NCBI RefSeq assembly: GCF_040833995.1
Contig: NZ_CP162137.1
Location: 1 to 64,000, forward strand
DNA length: 64,000 nucleotides
Source of the DNA: Leptospira sp. WS58.C1
GTDB taxonomy: Bacteria; Spirochaetota; Leptospiria; Leptospirales; Leptospiraceae
Reading direction: 5' to 3'
The position numbers were made by a program, and so were the translations under genes. The notes under the pieces are model-generated. The model searched no databases and was not told the DNA's origin. It was given only the letters and a program-made list of their open reading frames with translations. Within the stretch, counting starts at the first letter, position 1. Every line of letters starts with the position of its first letter. This document shows positions 11,438-19,569 of the stretch, in pieces.

Positions 11438-11992
11438 TTATTTACCGATTTCTTGAGCTTTAGCTACGAGAGCGTCGCGTCCACCTGGAAATTTAGCGTA
11501 AATAACACACTGGCATTCTTCCCAGTTGTCTTTAGAAACATCATTAGGATCGGAACCTGGACCGGTAGCTTTACACTCGTAAACTCCCACTCCTTTTACG
11601 ATACCTGCAGAAGTACCAACGATAACGGAAGCAGTAGCTTCACCGTCGGAAACTCCGGATGCGGATTCAACAGTCTCACCGACCATTTTTTTAACAACGT
11701 CGGAAGCACCTTGTAAGCGAGAAGCTTCACGGCAAGTAGACTGCATCATTGCGAGACTTTTTTTAGCAACAGCCTTAGCGGATGCACGAGAAGCGAACTT
11801 CATGTAATAGTAGTCTTTAGGATTGGTATCTCTTGGAGTTTTACCGTCGTTTCTTTGCTCAGGCGGTCCACCCCAACCTTCGAAAGACCATCCTCCGTCG
11901 CCAACGGAAGTAGCATCTTTTTGAGCGGTATTAGCTCCGCAATAGGTAAGTAATGCAGCAGACAGCGCAATAGCGATTACTTTCTTGATCAT
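11438..11992 (-). CDS. lipL21: Outer membrane lipoprotein LipL21
   Basis: LipL21 is one of the most abundant leptospiral outer-membrane lipoproteins and is reported to bind peptidoglycan tightly and mask it from NOD receptors. The sequence has the recognisable GWSFEGWGGPPEQRNDG and DNWEECQCVIYAKFPGG segments and lipobox LTYC. Two adjacent ATGs exist at 11995 and 11992; I chose 11992 because GGAG then lies six bases upstream, giving 184 residues. An in-frame start further upstream at 12049 would add 19 residues before the signal peptide and is unlikely. It is divergent from the VWA gene. Its 3' terminator is at 11368-11399. Confidence 0.92.
   Translation of the reverse strand: MIKKVIAIALSAALLTYCGANTAQKDATSVGDGGWSFEGWGGPPEQRNDGKTPRDTNPKDYYYMKFASRASAKAVAKKSLAMMQSTCREASRLQGASDVVKKMVGETVESASGVSDGEATASVIVGTSAGIVKGVGVYECKATGPGSDPNDVSKDNWEECQCVIYAKFPGGRDALVAKAQEIGK
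11771..11894. repeat. 124-bp exact repeat inside lipL21 (unit 2)
   Basis: Second unit of the repeat at 11076-11199, offset 695 bases, in the same orientation. Confidence 0.9.
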
Positions 11993-12060
11993 CATTTTCT
12001 CCTTGATCAGATGGAATTGAGGAATATATCCATTAAACGGATTCCGCAAGCCATTTTTTA

Positions 12061-13701
12061 ATGAATACGTTTAAATTTGAAAGCAGCCAACTTTTTGGTA
12101 AAAAAATATTTATTCGCAGCGCACAATTGTCAAAAAATTTCCGAAATTTTCTTTTTGTTCTGCTAACTCTGGCGGCTAGCGACGCAATAGCGACGACAGT
12201 AGTGTTTCTTCCCGGAAATTGGGAAGGCCAGGCTCCGGCTTCCTTGGAAGGAACAGGAGAAAAACCGTACGAGCTGGCAAAATTAGGTCAGTTCTACGCA
12301 ACTAGGATCTATTCGGTTCAGATAAAAGAACAACTCTCTCCGAATTCGGATCCGGAAATAAAAGATTTTCTAATTCCTCAGGTCTCGAGAGAAAAATTCA
12401 AACAAACTTGCTCTAGACTCAAACCGGATTACGTGGTCCGAGATCAGTTATCCATCGAGGAAAAGATCCGGATCGATCGCTCCGTTTACGATTGTAACCT
12501 TTCTAAAATGGAAGAATACTCCATCATAGGAAGAAAAGATCTATTCGAAACCTTAGAAAAGTTGACCAAGGATTCCTTTCCTTTGGTTCCCAAAAAAAAG
12601 ATAAAAGAATATTCCAGAGAAGTTGTACGTGCAGCGAAGTCGCAGATCATCGTGCTTGATTCTTCTTATTCGTACGCGCCTGAAAGAAAAGAATTTATGT
12701 CGCAATTAGAGGCAATCTCTTGGCAACCGGAAACAAAATTTCGTCTGGTAGTTTTCAGCGAGAATGGATCCAAAGTTTTTCCGGAATCCAGCCGCTCTGA
12801 ATTCATCAAACAATGGAAAGATTTTAAATCCGAAGGAAAATCCGATACACAAGATCTCACGAATGCTCTTCTTCGATTAAGAAGGATTCTAAGTTCTGAA
12901 GATTCTCCAGGTAAGAAGAAGGAAAGAATGATCAGCATTCTGACCAATGCAAAAGCCTCTAATTCTATCAACGGGTATGGCGCTGCCATCGAAGGTTTGA
13001 GCCGGAGCGGAGCGAAAGTTTCCATTCTATATTCTTCATACGCTGGGCCGGAAGCGCGCAGGGAACATAAAGAGGCTTCCAAAAGAGGAGCAGAATTCAG
13101 GGAAGTTTCCTATTTTCAGAGGATAGTCACTCCGAGGGATTCGAAAACTCTGGTATTGAAAGAAGGAAAATTATACATTTCAAGTGTTTCTCCTGATCCA
13201 AAAATGAAAATAGAGGATTCTTCCCTTGAAAAAGTGGAATTTGCAGGTAAGTATTCCTTGGGAGAATTCTTAAATCCTTGGAGTTTAGGAAGTATTTATG
13301 AAGAAGTGAAGAAGGAGAAGATCCTTACTTCCGAGCCGGTCCGCAGCAATTTTGCATCTTTATTCTCCAATTCCATAAGTGAAGCGTCTAATTCGGAATA
13401 TTTTGGAAATTTTCCGAAAGTTTTAATAAAATCCGGGTCTAAGGCATTCTGGATCCGAGTTCCGAACCTTTCCGGATTTTCGGAAGGAAAAAAAGGAGTG
13501 TGGGCGGTTACGTTTCTTTCATCCTCTTTTTCTTCCGAGGGGGTCGAAGTAATACCGGATTCGTTAGAACGATATACTTTCTCTACCGCTAAAATTTTAG
13601 AATGTGATCCATCCGTGGCTCGAAATTATATACGAAATACGGAAAAGTTCAAATTTGATTGTTTAGTAAAGGGAGAGATCTTGGAAGTTTCGCAGCCGTA
13701 G
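12061..13701 (+). CDS. Exported protein with von Willebrand A-like domain
   Basis: The 546-residue protein has a hydrophobic export segment at about 29-44 ending in an ATT junction, then a von Willebrand A-like domain at about 195-350. The MIDAS motif DxSxS is intact (D200, S202, S204) and a downstream Thr lies in SDTQDLTNAL, while the usual fifth-position Asp is Asn in SILTNAK. The N-terminal 190 and C-terminal 200 residues match nothing I know. The ATG at 12061 leaves a long n-region and has no SD; TTG at 12127 (residue 23) would give a tidier signal peptide. The AAA gene starts seven bases after its stop, so they form a pair. Function unknown; metal-dependent protein binding in the envelope is the likely mode. 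Confidence 0.7.
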   Translation: MNTFKFESSQLFGKKIFIRSAQLSKNFRNFLFVLLTLAASDAIATTVVFLPGNWEGQAPASLEGTGEKPYELAKLGQFYATRIYSVQIKEQLSPNSDPEIKDFLIPQVSREKFKQTCSRLKPDYVVRDQLSIEEKIRIDRSVYDCNLSKMEEYSIIGRKDLFETLEKLTKDSFPLVPKKKIKEYSREVVRAAKSQIIVLDSSYSYAPERKEFMSQLEAISWQPETKFRLVVFSENGSKVFPESSRSEFIKQWKDFKSEGKSDTQDLTNALLRLRRILSSEDSPGKKKERMISILTNAKASNSINGYGAAIEGLSRSGAKVSILYSSYAGPEARREHKEASKRGAEFREVSYFQRIVTPRDSKTLVLKEGKLYISSVSPDPKMKIEDSSLEKVEFAGKYSLGEFLNPWSLGSIYEEVKKEKILTSEPVRSNFASLFSNSISEASNSEYFGNFPKVLIKSGSKAFWIRVPNLSGFSEGKKGVWAVTFLSSSFSSEGVEVIPDSLERYTFSTAKILECDPSVARNYIRNTEKFKFDCLVKGEILEVSQP

Positions 13702-13708
13702 CAGAGCC

Positions 13709-14605
13709 ATGGAAGAATCTAATTTTATCGCATTATCCCCTTCTACCCGCAAAATCCTGGATCGTATGAAACAAGCAGTCTCTTCCGATCTACCCGTTTT
13801 ATTTTTAGGAGAGGCTGGGACCGGAAAAAGTTATTTAGGTTATCTTTTTCATTCTTTCTGTAAGGATAGATTTCCGCATTACCAAGTTTTCGATTTTTCT
13901 ATCTCCGAATCCGAGGCGGAAACTTCCGAGATCTTTTCTAAGTTAGACGGTAAAGTGGGAGCAACGATCTTTTTAGAAGCGATCTCGAATTTGAATCCTA
14001 ATTTTCAAGTGCAACTATTGCAAAAGATACGAAATGAAAAAGGGAAGAATCGATACATACTCTCCGACCAGCCGGATCTTTCCGAAAAAGTGAAGTCGGG
14101 TAAAGTGCAAGAATCCTTGATGACGGAGATCCAAACCCTTCAGGTCAAAATTCCTACATTAAGGGAAAGAAAGGAGGATATTCCTCCACTGACACGATTT
14201 TTTCTGGATCTGATCGGGAAAAGATACAACAGAAAGAATATTAAAATTTCGGAAAAGTTAGGAAAGTTTTTATTAGAGTATGATTATCCCGGAAATCTCC
14301 ACCAGTTAAAGAATCTATTGGAAGCGATGGTATCCATGCACAATGTAAAGACTTTGGATACAAAACATCTTCCTCCCGAATTATTCGAAACAGGTTATAA
14401 ACAGAATAATAATCTATCCGTTCGTACGGGGATCCCTCTCAGAGATTATGAAAGGGAAATTATCAGACGAAATTTGATCCTTGTAAACGGGAACAGAGAA
14501 AAGGCGGCAAGAATTTTAGGTATTTCTGAAAGAACGATCTACAGAAAGATTACCGAGTTCGAACTGTTCGATTCCGAGGATGGAAAAAATCCTCCATCTT
14601 CCTGA
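13709..14605 (+). CDS. Fis-type AAA+ protein lacking the GAFTGA loop
   Basis: This 298-residue protein resembles the central and C-terminal parts of NtrC-family activators. Walker A GEAGTGKS is at 34-41, the PTLRERKEDIPPL segment at 149-161, the DYPGNLHQLKNLL sensor helix near 192-204, and a Fis helix-turn-helix at about 262-288 (GNREKAARILGISERTIYRK). However the GAFTGA loop that touches sigma-54 is absent, with about 25 residues missing there, and Walker B reads IFLEAI (87-92) instead of FLDEI. There is no receiver or sensory domain. It is therefore probably not a sigma-54 activator; DNA binding through the Fis motif is likely. It follows the VWA gene by seven bases and overlaps holA tail to tail by 56 bases. 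Confidence 0.8.
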   Translation: MEESNFIALSPSTRKILDRMKQAVSSDLPVLFLGEAGTGKSYLGYLFHSFCKDRFPHYQVFDFSISESEAETSEIFSKLDGKVGATIFLEAISNLNPNFQVQLLQKIRNEKGKNRYILSDQPDLSEKVKSGKVQESLMTEIQTLQVKIPTLRERKEDIPPLTRFFLDLIGKRYNRKNIKISEKLGKFLLEYDYPGNLHQLKNLLEAMVSMHNVKTLDTKHLPPELFETGYKQNNNLSVRTGIPLRDYEREIIRRNLILVNGNREKAARILGISERTIYRKITEFELFDSEDGKNPPSS

Positions 14606-15653
14606 AGAAGTAATACACTGTTTCTTCCTTTTCGGAACCGGTTTTGATCTTTTGGTTCATTTCCAATAAGAACTCGTACAATTCCGTAATTTCGAGATCG
14701 TTAAACGCAGAACTTTCTTTCCTAAGTCGTTTGAAAGTATGATTTTTTCGAGCGGGGGAATAAGCCGCGATACCAAGTAGGTCCGATTGTTCTTTGTCAT
14801 TTAGGACCTTGTCATACATTCTTAGAATAATTTTATAAATCCTTAATTTATCTAAATGGTCTTTTAACAAAGAAAGAAAGATCAGAAGTGAGTCCTTCCC
14901 GATTTTGAATTTGGAAAATTCTCTGGAAAATCTTCCGTAATCTTTTTCGAAAAAATAATCCACAATTTCGGAAGAACTGAATTCGGAACTTTGGAATAAC
15001 ACTTCCTTGAGGTCTGCAAGATTGAAACTTTTCTTTCCTAAGTATAATTTCAGTTTTTCCAAATTTTTTAAGTATGCGCCTGCACTCGGATTTACTTTTA
15101 GTAAAAATTCTTCTTCCGCTTCATCGTCTAGTTTTACTTCTACTTCTTTGGCGGCTTTTAAGAAGGCTTCCTTTCTTTTGTCAGGAAATATTTTGGAAGA
15201 TTTAAAATGAGAAACCTTATCTCCGAATATGGAGATCAATTCTTTAGGAAGATCCCAATGATCGTAATGGATCAGAATTCTTACTGTTTCCGGAACCGAA
15301 AAAGATTTGGGAGAAGTTTTGGATTTCGTTTTCCCTAACCAGGGTTTGAAGAATGTAACGCCAGATTTTATGATAAATAATTTTTGGGCCGCAAACATGT
15401 CCAGGTTTCCGGCTTCGTTCTGAAAATTCTCCAGATCTCCTGGCTCCGCTACAAATACCACGATCTCATAAGGATCTGCACTTTTTTTATATGCGGACTT
15501 GTACAGATCGCTGACCACACTGAATTCGTAAGAATCCTGAGAGACCACAAATAGGATTTGAGGCAAAGATTCCAGGTTAGGCTTGGTCTTGTGCAGAAAA
15601 TCGATCAGATTCTCATAAAAATTCGAGACTTTGGTTTCGGCCACGGTAATCAT
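14550..15653 (-). CDS. holA: DNA polymerase III subunit delta-like
   Basis: HolA is the clamp-loader subunit that opens the beta ring. The 367-residue product shows the delta layout: an N-terminal RecA-like domain with an LFVVSQDSYEF strand, the NLDMFAAQKLFIIKSG segment that resembles the clamp-binding strand-helix, a lid domain around 180-205 with SAGAYLKNLEKLKLYLG, and an all-helical collar domain to the end. No Walker motifs are expected in delta. Divergence is high, so the call rests on architecture rather than identity. It converges on the AAA gene, sharing 56 bases of coding overlap. Confidence 0.72.
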   Translation of the reverse strand: MITVAETKVSNFYENLIDFLHKTKPNLESLPQILFVVSQDSYEFSVVSDLYKSAYKKSADPYEIVVFVAEPGDLENFQNEAGNLDMFAAQKLFIIKSGVTFFKPWLGKTKSKTSPKSFSVPETVRILIHYDHWDLPKELISIFGDKVSHFKSSKIFPDKRKEAFLKAAKEVEVKLDDEAEEEFLLKVNPSAGAYLKNLEKLKLYLGKKSFNLADLKEVLFQSSEFSSSEIVDYFFEKDYGRFSREFSKFKIGKDSLLIFLSLLKDHLDKLRIYKIILRMYDKVLNDKEQSDLLGIAAYSPARKNHTFKRLRKESSAFNDLEITELYEFLLEMNQKIKTGSEKEETVYYFFRKMEDFFHPRNRTVRTR

Positions 15654-15749
15654 CTTGAAAGGAAATCCGAGAGAGTCAAGCGGATGATCCGATTCTTTTC
15701 CTAAAGTAGATCCCTGATCTTTCCGAATTATTCATTAGGTCCAACCCTT

Positions 15750-15971
15750 ATGAGAATCAGCGACGGCGTACAAAGAATTTCTGCCCAAGAAGATTATCTT
15801 ACATATATCAAACCGATCCTAAATCAATCCAGGGTTCCCGCTATCGAGCCGATCCGCCAAAGGGATTTTTCTGAGACTGCGAAATCTCTGAAATTTTATG
15901 GTCCGGATGGAAGTTCCGCTCCTCAGGATTCTTCCGTTTCTAAAGGCAGATTTCTGGATCTTTACGTTTAA
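15750..15971 (+). CDS. Small hypothetical protein
   Basis: A 73-residue polar, probably cytoplasmic protein with no transmembrane or signal sequence and no domain I recognise. It lies alone between divergent holA and the inverted-repeat element at 16008. No clear SD precedes the ATG, but codon use resembles its neighbours and no better reading exists in the interval. It may be a conserved Leptospira small protein, which I cannot verify. Confidence 0.5.
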   Translation: MRISDGVQRISAQEDYLTYIKPILNQSRVPAIEPIRQRDFSETAKSLKFYGPDGSSAPQDSSVSKGRFLDLYV

Positions 15972-16007
15972 TTCTCTTGAGCCTCTTTCTAAAATATATT
16001 AATGAAG

Positions 16008-16111
16008 CTTAGAATGGATCTCTTGCCTGATAGCGAAGCAGGATTGCGAAGCGACCCGGAGGTCTGCACAGGATGTGCAGCCGAAGGGGAAGGCAAGAGA
16101 TCCATTCTAAG
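16008..16111. repeat. 104-bp element with perfect 21-bp inverted termini
   Basis: Bases 16008-16028 are the exact reverse complement of 16091-16111, enclosing 62 bases. Inside, CTGCACA (16064-16070) and TGTGCAG (16074-16080) form a second perfect hairpin with a GGA loop. The interior also repeats GCGAAGC and contains GATAGCGAAGC (16029-16039), nearly matching GATAGCGGAGC at 57968-57978 in another structured intergenic element. There is no T-run, so it is not a simple terminator. A MITE/REP-like dispersed element is the best reading. Confidence 0.75.
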
Positions 16112-16151
16112 AAATTGTTTTATAAAAGTATTTGAATGAGTCTCAAAAGAA

Positions 16152-16706
16152 TTAAAGAAACCTGCTCCAAAGAGTGTGATATAAGAAAAATTTGCGGATC
16201 GGAAATCCTAAAATATTGGAATAAGATCCTTGGAAATTTTTGGCAGGCGAATTTGGGTCTTGGATCCCGTATGATCCGGCTTTGTCGTACGGTTTGCAAA
16301 TTTTAATATATTCTAAAATTTTCGCTTTGTCCCAAGCATAGAATTCCACTTCGGAGACATCGTAATCGAAAATTTTTTCGTTCTTGGTCATGATCCCAAG
16401 TCCTGAATACACTTGGTGTGTTTTTCCGGAAAGTTCGGATAACATAGAGAATGCCTCCGATTCATTCGCGGGTTTCTGCAGGATCTTATTCCGAAAAACA
16501 ACGATGGTATCCGAAGCCAGGATGACTTCTTGCGGATTTTCCGGCTTGGGTCCAAGTTTTGCCAAGGTTACCCTTTCCAAATAACGAACAGGTGTTTCTT
16601 CGTGAAGACTCGTTTCATCCGTGGGCAAAGGTAGGACTTGAAAATGTAGTCCTAAGGATTGTAAGATCTCTTTTCTTCTAGGAGATTGGGATCTCAGAAT
16701 AAGCAT
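16152..16706 (-). CDS. Maf-family nucleotide pyrophosphatase
   Basis: Maf proteins hydrolyse non-canonical or excess nucleoside triphosphates (dTTP/UTP or m7GTP classes) and act in housecleaning and division control. The signature SQSPRRKEIL is at residues 6-15, the catalytic region ILASDTIVVF at 62-71, GKTHQVYSGL follows, and the C-terminal YGIQD...NFQGSYSNILGFPI segment is present. Length 184 fits. The ATG at 16706 lacks a strong SD. It lies directly beyond the 104-bp inverted-repeat element and is divergent from the next gene. Substrate class cannot be assigned reliably. Confidence 0.88.
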   Translation of the reverse strand: MLILRSQSPRRKEILQSLGLHFQVLPLPTDETSLHEETPVRYLERVTLAKLGPKPENPQEVILASDTIVVFRNKILQKPANESEAFSMLSELSGKTHQVYSGLGIMTKNEKIFDYDVSEVEFYAWDKAKILEYIKICKPYDKAGSYGIQDPNSPAKNFQGSYSNILGFPIRKFFLYHTLWSRFL

Positions 16707-16778
16707 ATATCCATTCTGAAAGAAAAGCCTTGCCAGACACTCCTTTTCCCAGTATCAATGTTCGCACGGATCGAACCA

Positions 16779-17657
16779 ATGAATTTCTTTCTTAGATCAT
16801 TCTGCCCTATACGCACGCAAGTTTTGATAATTCTTTTTTTGTTTATGGCTTTCACTTCTTCTTATTCCCAAGAAGCTAAGAAAACCGCACCTAGTGATAG
16901 TCCGGAGGCCAAACCGACTAACACAAATGTGGATCCGAAATCCAGAGCGTATTCATTACGTAAAAAATCCTGGATTGCCCTGCGATATCTTAGAACCAGT
17001 CTTTTGAATTTTGGAAAGAAGGCGGACTGGGATGCTTGTCTTGCAGAATATGCAAAGGCAGAATCTTCTTTTCAAAGAGGAGAATGGGAGCCTGCCGGAA
17101 ACCAATTCCAAACTTTAAAGACAAAACTTGATCAACTTGCGGAAGCTCAGGCAAAGGAAGTATTCAATCGTTCCGACGCTTTGGAGAAGGATATCCAACC
17201 CAAGGTTGTGGATCTGAAATTGAATACGGAATCGCCCGGCAGACAGTACATTCCTGTGATGGAAAAACATCTCCAGATCTATAGAGATACATGGCAGGCA
17301 GCAAAATTAGAAAGAGAGATCGGGAACCAAGGACAGAATTTATATTTTGCGAAACAAGGTCTGTTACAGCTTTATAAAGCAAAAATCCTTCTGGAAAAGG
17401 CAAAGGAAGGAAAACTAGAATCGGAAGAAAAACTGAGCAAAAATAAAGTTTTGGAAACGGATTATTTAACTCCTGAGGAAGTAAAATACTGGGACGATTG
17501 TTTGGAAGTATTAAACGAATCAGAGGAGAAGAATCGCCAAAAAGAAAAGCAAGCCATTATAAACGTTTACCAATCTAGAACCGGTAAAAAACCGGAAGAG
17601 TCTAAGAATAGTGCAGGCGCTGCAAATTCGCCGACAAGTGGCGAAGGTAAAAAGTAA
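16779..17657 (+). CDS. Exported helical protein, unknown function
   Basis: I do not recognise a family. From ATG 16779 the product is about 292 residues with a signal peptide (FCPIRTQVLIILFLFMAFTSSYSQ region) and a highly helical, charged mature part rich in Lys, Glu and Gln, with TPR-like spacing around KADWDACLAEYAKAESSFQRG and a polar Ser/Gly tail. Upstream in-frame starts at 16686 and 16758 would run into the Maf gene or add a long n-region without an SD, so I chose the third. A lipoprotein gene follows 39 bases later on the same strand. Probably periplasmic. Confidence 0.6.
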   Translation: MNFFLRSFCPIRTQVLIILFLFMAFTSSYSQEAKKTAPSDSPEAKPTNTNVDPKSRAYSLRKKSWIALRYLRTSLLNFGKKADWDACLAEYAKAESSFQRGEWEPAGNQFQTLKTKLDQLAEAQAKEVFNRSDALEKDIQPKVVDLKLNTESPGRQYIPVMEKHLQIYRDTWQAAKLEREIGNQGQNLYFAKQGLLQLYKAKILLEKAKEGKLESEEKLSKNKVLETDYLTPEEVKYWDDCLEVLNESEEKNRQKEKQAIINVYQSRTGKKPEESKNSAGAANSPTSGEGKK

Positions 17658-17696
17658 GAGCCTTTTAGGTTTTCTTTCCGAAAGTAAGAATAGAAT

Positions 17697-18200
17697 ATGA
17701 AATTCTCCAAAGCCCTTTTACTTCTATTCTTTCTTTTTTCCGTTTCTTGCCGAGGATTCAATCTTCAAAATTTTAAGAATCATACTTTTGAAAATACCTG
17801 TGATTGGTTCGATCTATTCTGCGATAAGATCGTAGTGACCCCGGATCTTTCCGACTGCGATCCGTTTCATGAAGAATACGAAGGATATTCTCATTATATA
17901 GATCGTGGTGTTCTGAAAAACGATTATAAGATAGAAGAAGAAGCCAAACAAGAGAGAGAACCTAACGATCCTACGGAACCTCTACCTAAAAAGAAAGAAA
18001 AGATCAAGGCAACCAATACGGATTATGGAAACAACATGAGAATCGATTCGAAAAAACTATTCGAAAGATATGATATTTCCGCAGGGCGAAGATCGGACAA
18101 AGATAGATCCAAACATCCTTGTGGAGTTCTTCAGAACGGCAACAAACCAAAAGTGTATTACTCGGAACCTAAAACTAACGACAAGGGAGGAGAATTTTGA
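17697..18200 (+). CDS. Putative lipoprotein, unknown function
   Basis: The 167-residue product has a signal peptide ending in the lipobox SVSC (Cys 18). The mature protein is highly charged with a KKKEKIK stretch and contains two further Cys pairs near its N-terminus (CDWFDLFC and DCDPF), perhaps disulfide-forming. No family is recognised. Its TGA overlaps the TTG start of the SDR gene, so the two are coupled, although an envelope lipoprotein and a cytoplasmic reductase have no obvious joint role. Confidence 0.65.
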   Translation: MKFSKALLLLFFLFSVSCRGFNLQNFKNHTFENTCDWFDLFCDKIVVTPDLSDCDPFHEEYEGYSHYIDRGVLKNDYKIEEEAKQEREPNDPTEPLPKKKEKIKATNTDYGNNMRIDSKKLFERYDISAGRRSDKDRSKHPCGVLQNGNKPKVYYSEPKTNDKGGEF

Positions 18201-18940
18201 AAAACGTATTCGATTTAACGGGTAAATCAGTATTAGTAACGGGAGCAACTAGAGGGATCGGAAGACAGATCGCTCAAGGATTTTTAGATGCAGGTGCGAC
18301 CGTTTATGGCACCGGATCATCTGCGGAATCCATCAAACGTTTAGAAGGATCCGGTATCGAAGCATTCGCTGCTGATATTCGCCAACCGGGTGCGATGGAT
18401 TCTATCATTGAATCATTAAGTAAAAGACATGGAAAACTGGACGTGCTTGTAAATAATGCAGGAGTTGCGACCAATCTACCTGCTGGATTTTTTAAAGAAG
18501 AAGACATACAAAACGTTACACAGACTAACTTTGTGGGAGTGTTTCGTGCGAGTCAGGCATACTATAAAATACAAAAGAAAAAAGGCGGAAACATAATCAA
18601 TATAGCTTCAGTCCTAGGTATGGTCGGCACGAAATTTGCGTCCGTTTATTGCGGAACAAAAGGTGCTGTAATTAATATGACCAAGGCTCTCGCAGTGGAA
18701 TGGGCAGGTTCCGGATACAGAGTAAACGCGATCTGTCCCGGTTTTATCGATACGGACATGACGGACATGATCAAAGAAAGACCCGAAGTATTGGAGCAAA
18801 TGAAAGCAAGGATCCCTTTGTCTAGATTAGGCAAACCGGAAGATCTTGCGGGAGCGGCAGTCTTTTTGGCTTCCGATGCAGCGGCTTACGTTACCGGTCA
18901 GGCTATCGTCGTGGACGGAGGTGTTACTTCCGGAATATGA
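18197..18940 (+). CDS. Short-chain dehydrogenase/reductase, FabG-like
   Basis: Classical SDR of 247 residues with the NAD(P) motif TGATRGIG near residue 15, NNAG, a catalytic Ser in the INIASVLG strand, YCGTK with Tyr and Lys, and the C-terminal GQAIVVDGG. This is the pattern of 3-oxoacyl-ACP reductases, though many related SDRs act on other substrates. The start is TTG 18197 with GGGAGG about six bases upstream, overlapping the stop of the lipoprotein gene. Its stop overlaps the next ATG by four bases. Without a fatty-acid gene context the exact substrate is open. Confidence 0.85.
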   Translation: MKNVFDLTGKSVLVTGATRGIGRQIAQGFLDAGATVYGTGSSAESIKRLEGSGIEAFAADIRQPGAMDSIIESLSKRHGKLDVLVNNAGVATNLPAGFFKEEDIQNVTQTNFVGVFRASQAYYKIQKKKGGNIINIASVLGMVGTKFASVYCGTKGAVINMTKALAVEWAGSGYRVNAICPGFIDTDMTDMIKERPEVLEQMKARIPLSRLGKPEDLAGAAVFLASDAAAYVTGQAIVVDGGVTSGI

Positions 18941-19554
18941 TATTAGAATTACATCCCCAGAATCCTGAGAAGAGGATCCTCGGACAAATTTCCAAAAAAT
19001 TATCCGAGGGAGGGGTGTATATATTTCCTACTGATACCGTTTACGGTTTGGTAGCGGATTCTCAATCCCATGCGGGAGTGGAAAAATTATATAAACTAAA
19101 AAATATCTCCAAGAATCAACCTCTGTCTCTTCTATGTGCGGATATATCCACCGCATCCAATTATATGGAACAACTTTCCAACGAAGCGTTCCGTTTGATG
19201 AAAAGGATCACTCCAGGGCCTTATACATTTGTGGTGAAAGCGAACAAACATCTTCCTAGAGTTTCTTTTTCGAACCAAAAAGATAAGAATATCGGGATAA
19301 GGATCCCTGATTCTAAATATCTACAGACTTTACTGGAAATTCATCCGAATCCTCTTACTTCTACTTCCGTTTTTTTCAAAGATGAATTTGTGACCGATGT
19401 GGACATGATCGAAAACGAATACGGTAACAAAGTGGACGGGATTATCGATGGCGGAATTCTAGAACTGGAATTATCCACCATTCTTGACTGTACCGGCGAT
19501 GGGATCTCCATCTTAAGAGAAGGCAAAGGGATGGATCTGATCAACTCGTTATAA
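18937..19554 (+). CDS. YciO-type YrdC/Sua5 domain protein
   Basis: The 205-residue protein is a YrdC-like RNA-binding domain: GGVYIFPTDTVYGLVAD, KLYKLKNISKNQPLSLL, RLMKRITPGPYTFVVKA and GIRIPDS. It aligns in order with E. coli YciO, including the ILELHPQNPEKR N-terminus and ending STILDCTGDGISILREG, rather than with TsaC/Sua5, which carry a TSAN.SG motif. TsaC makes threonylcarbamoyl-adenylate for t6A tRNA; YciO activity in vivo is less certain. tsaE and tsaB are at 32213-33459. It is coupled to the SDR by ATGA. Confidence 0.82.
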   Translation: MILELHPQNPEKRILGQISKKLSEGGVYIFPTDTVYGLVADSQSHAGVEKLYKLKNISKNQPLSLLCADISTASNYMEQLSNEAFRLMKRITPGPYTFVVKANKHLPRVSFSNQKDKNIGIRIPDSKYLQTLLEIHPNPLTSTSVFFKDEFVTDVDMIENEYGNKVDGIIDGGILELELSTILDCTGDGISILREGKGMDLINSL

Positions 19555-19569
19555 TCTTTGGAGGCAATC

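Noticed and set aside
12001..12060. LipL21 promoter on the minus strand
   Set aside because: TATATT and a TTGCGG word exist but the spacing is 15 bases; strong expression is expected, yet the sequence does not fix a promoter.
12666..13082. Antisense ORF of 138 residues in the VWA gene
   Set aside because: It is a mirror reading of the VWA domain coding strand with no independent signal.
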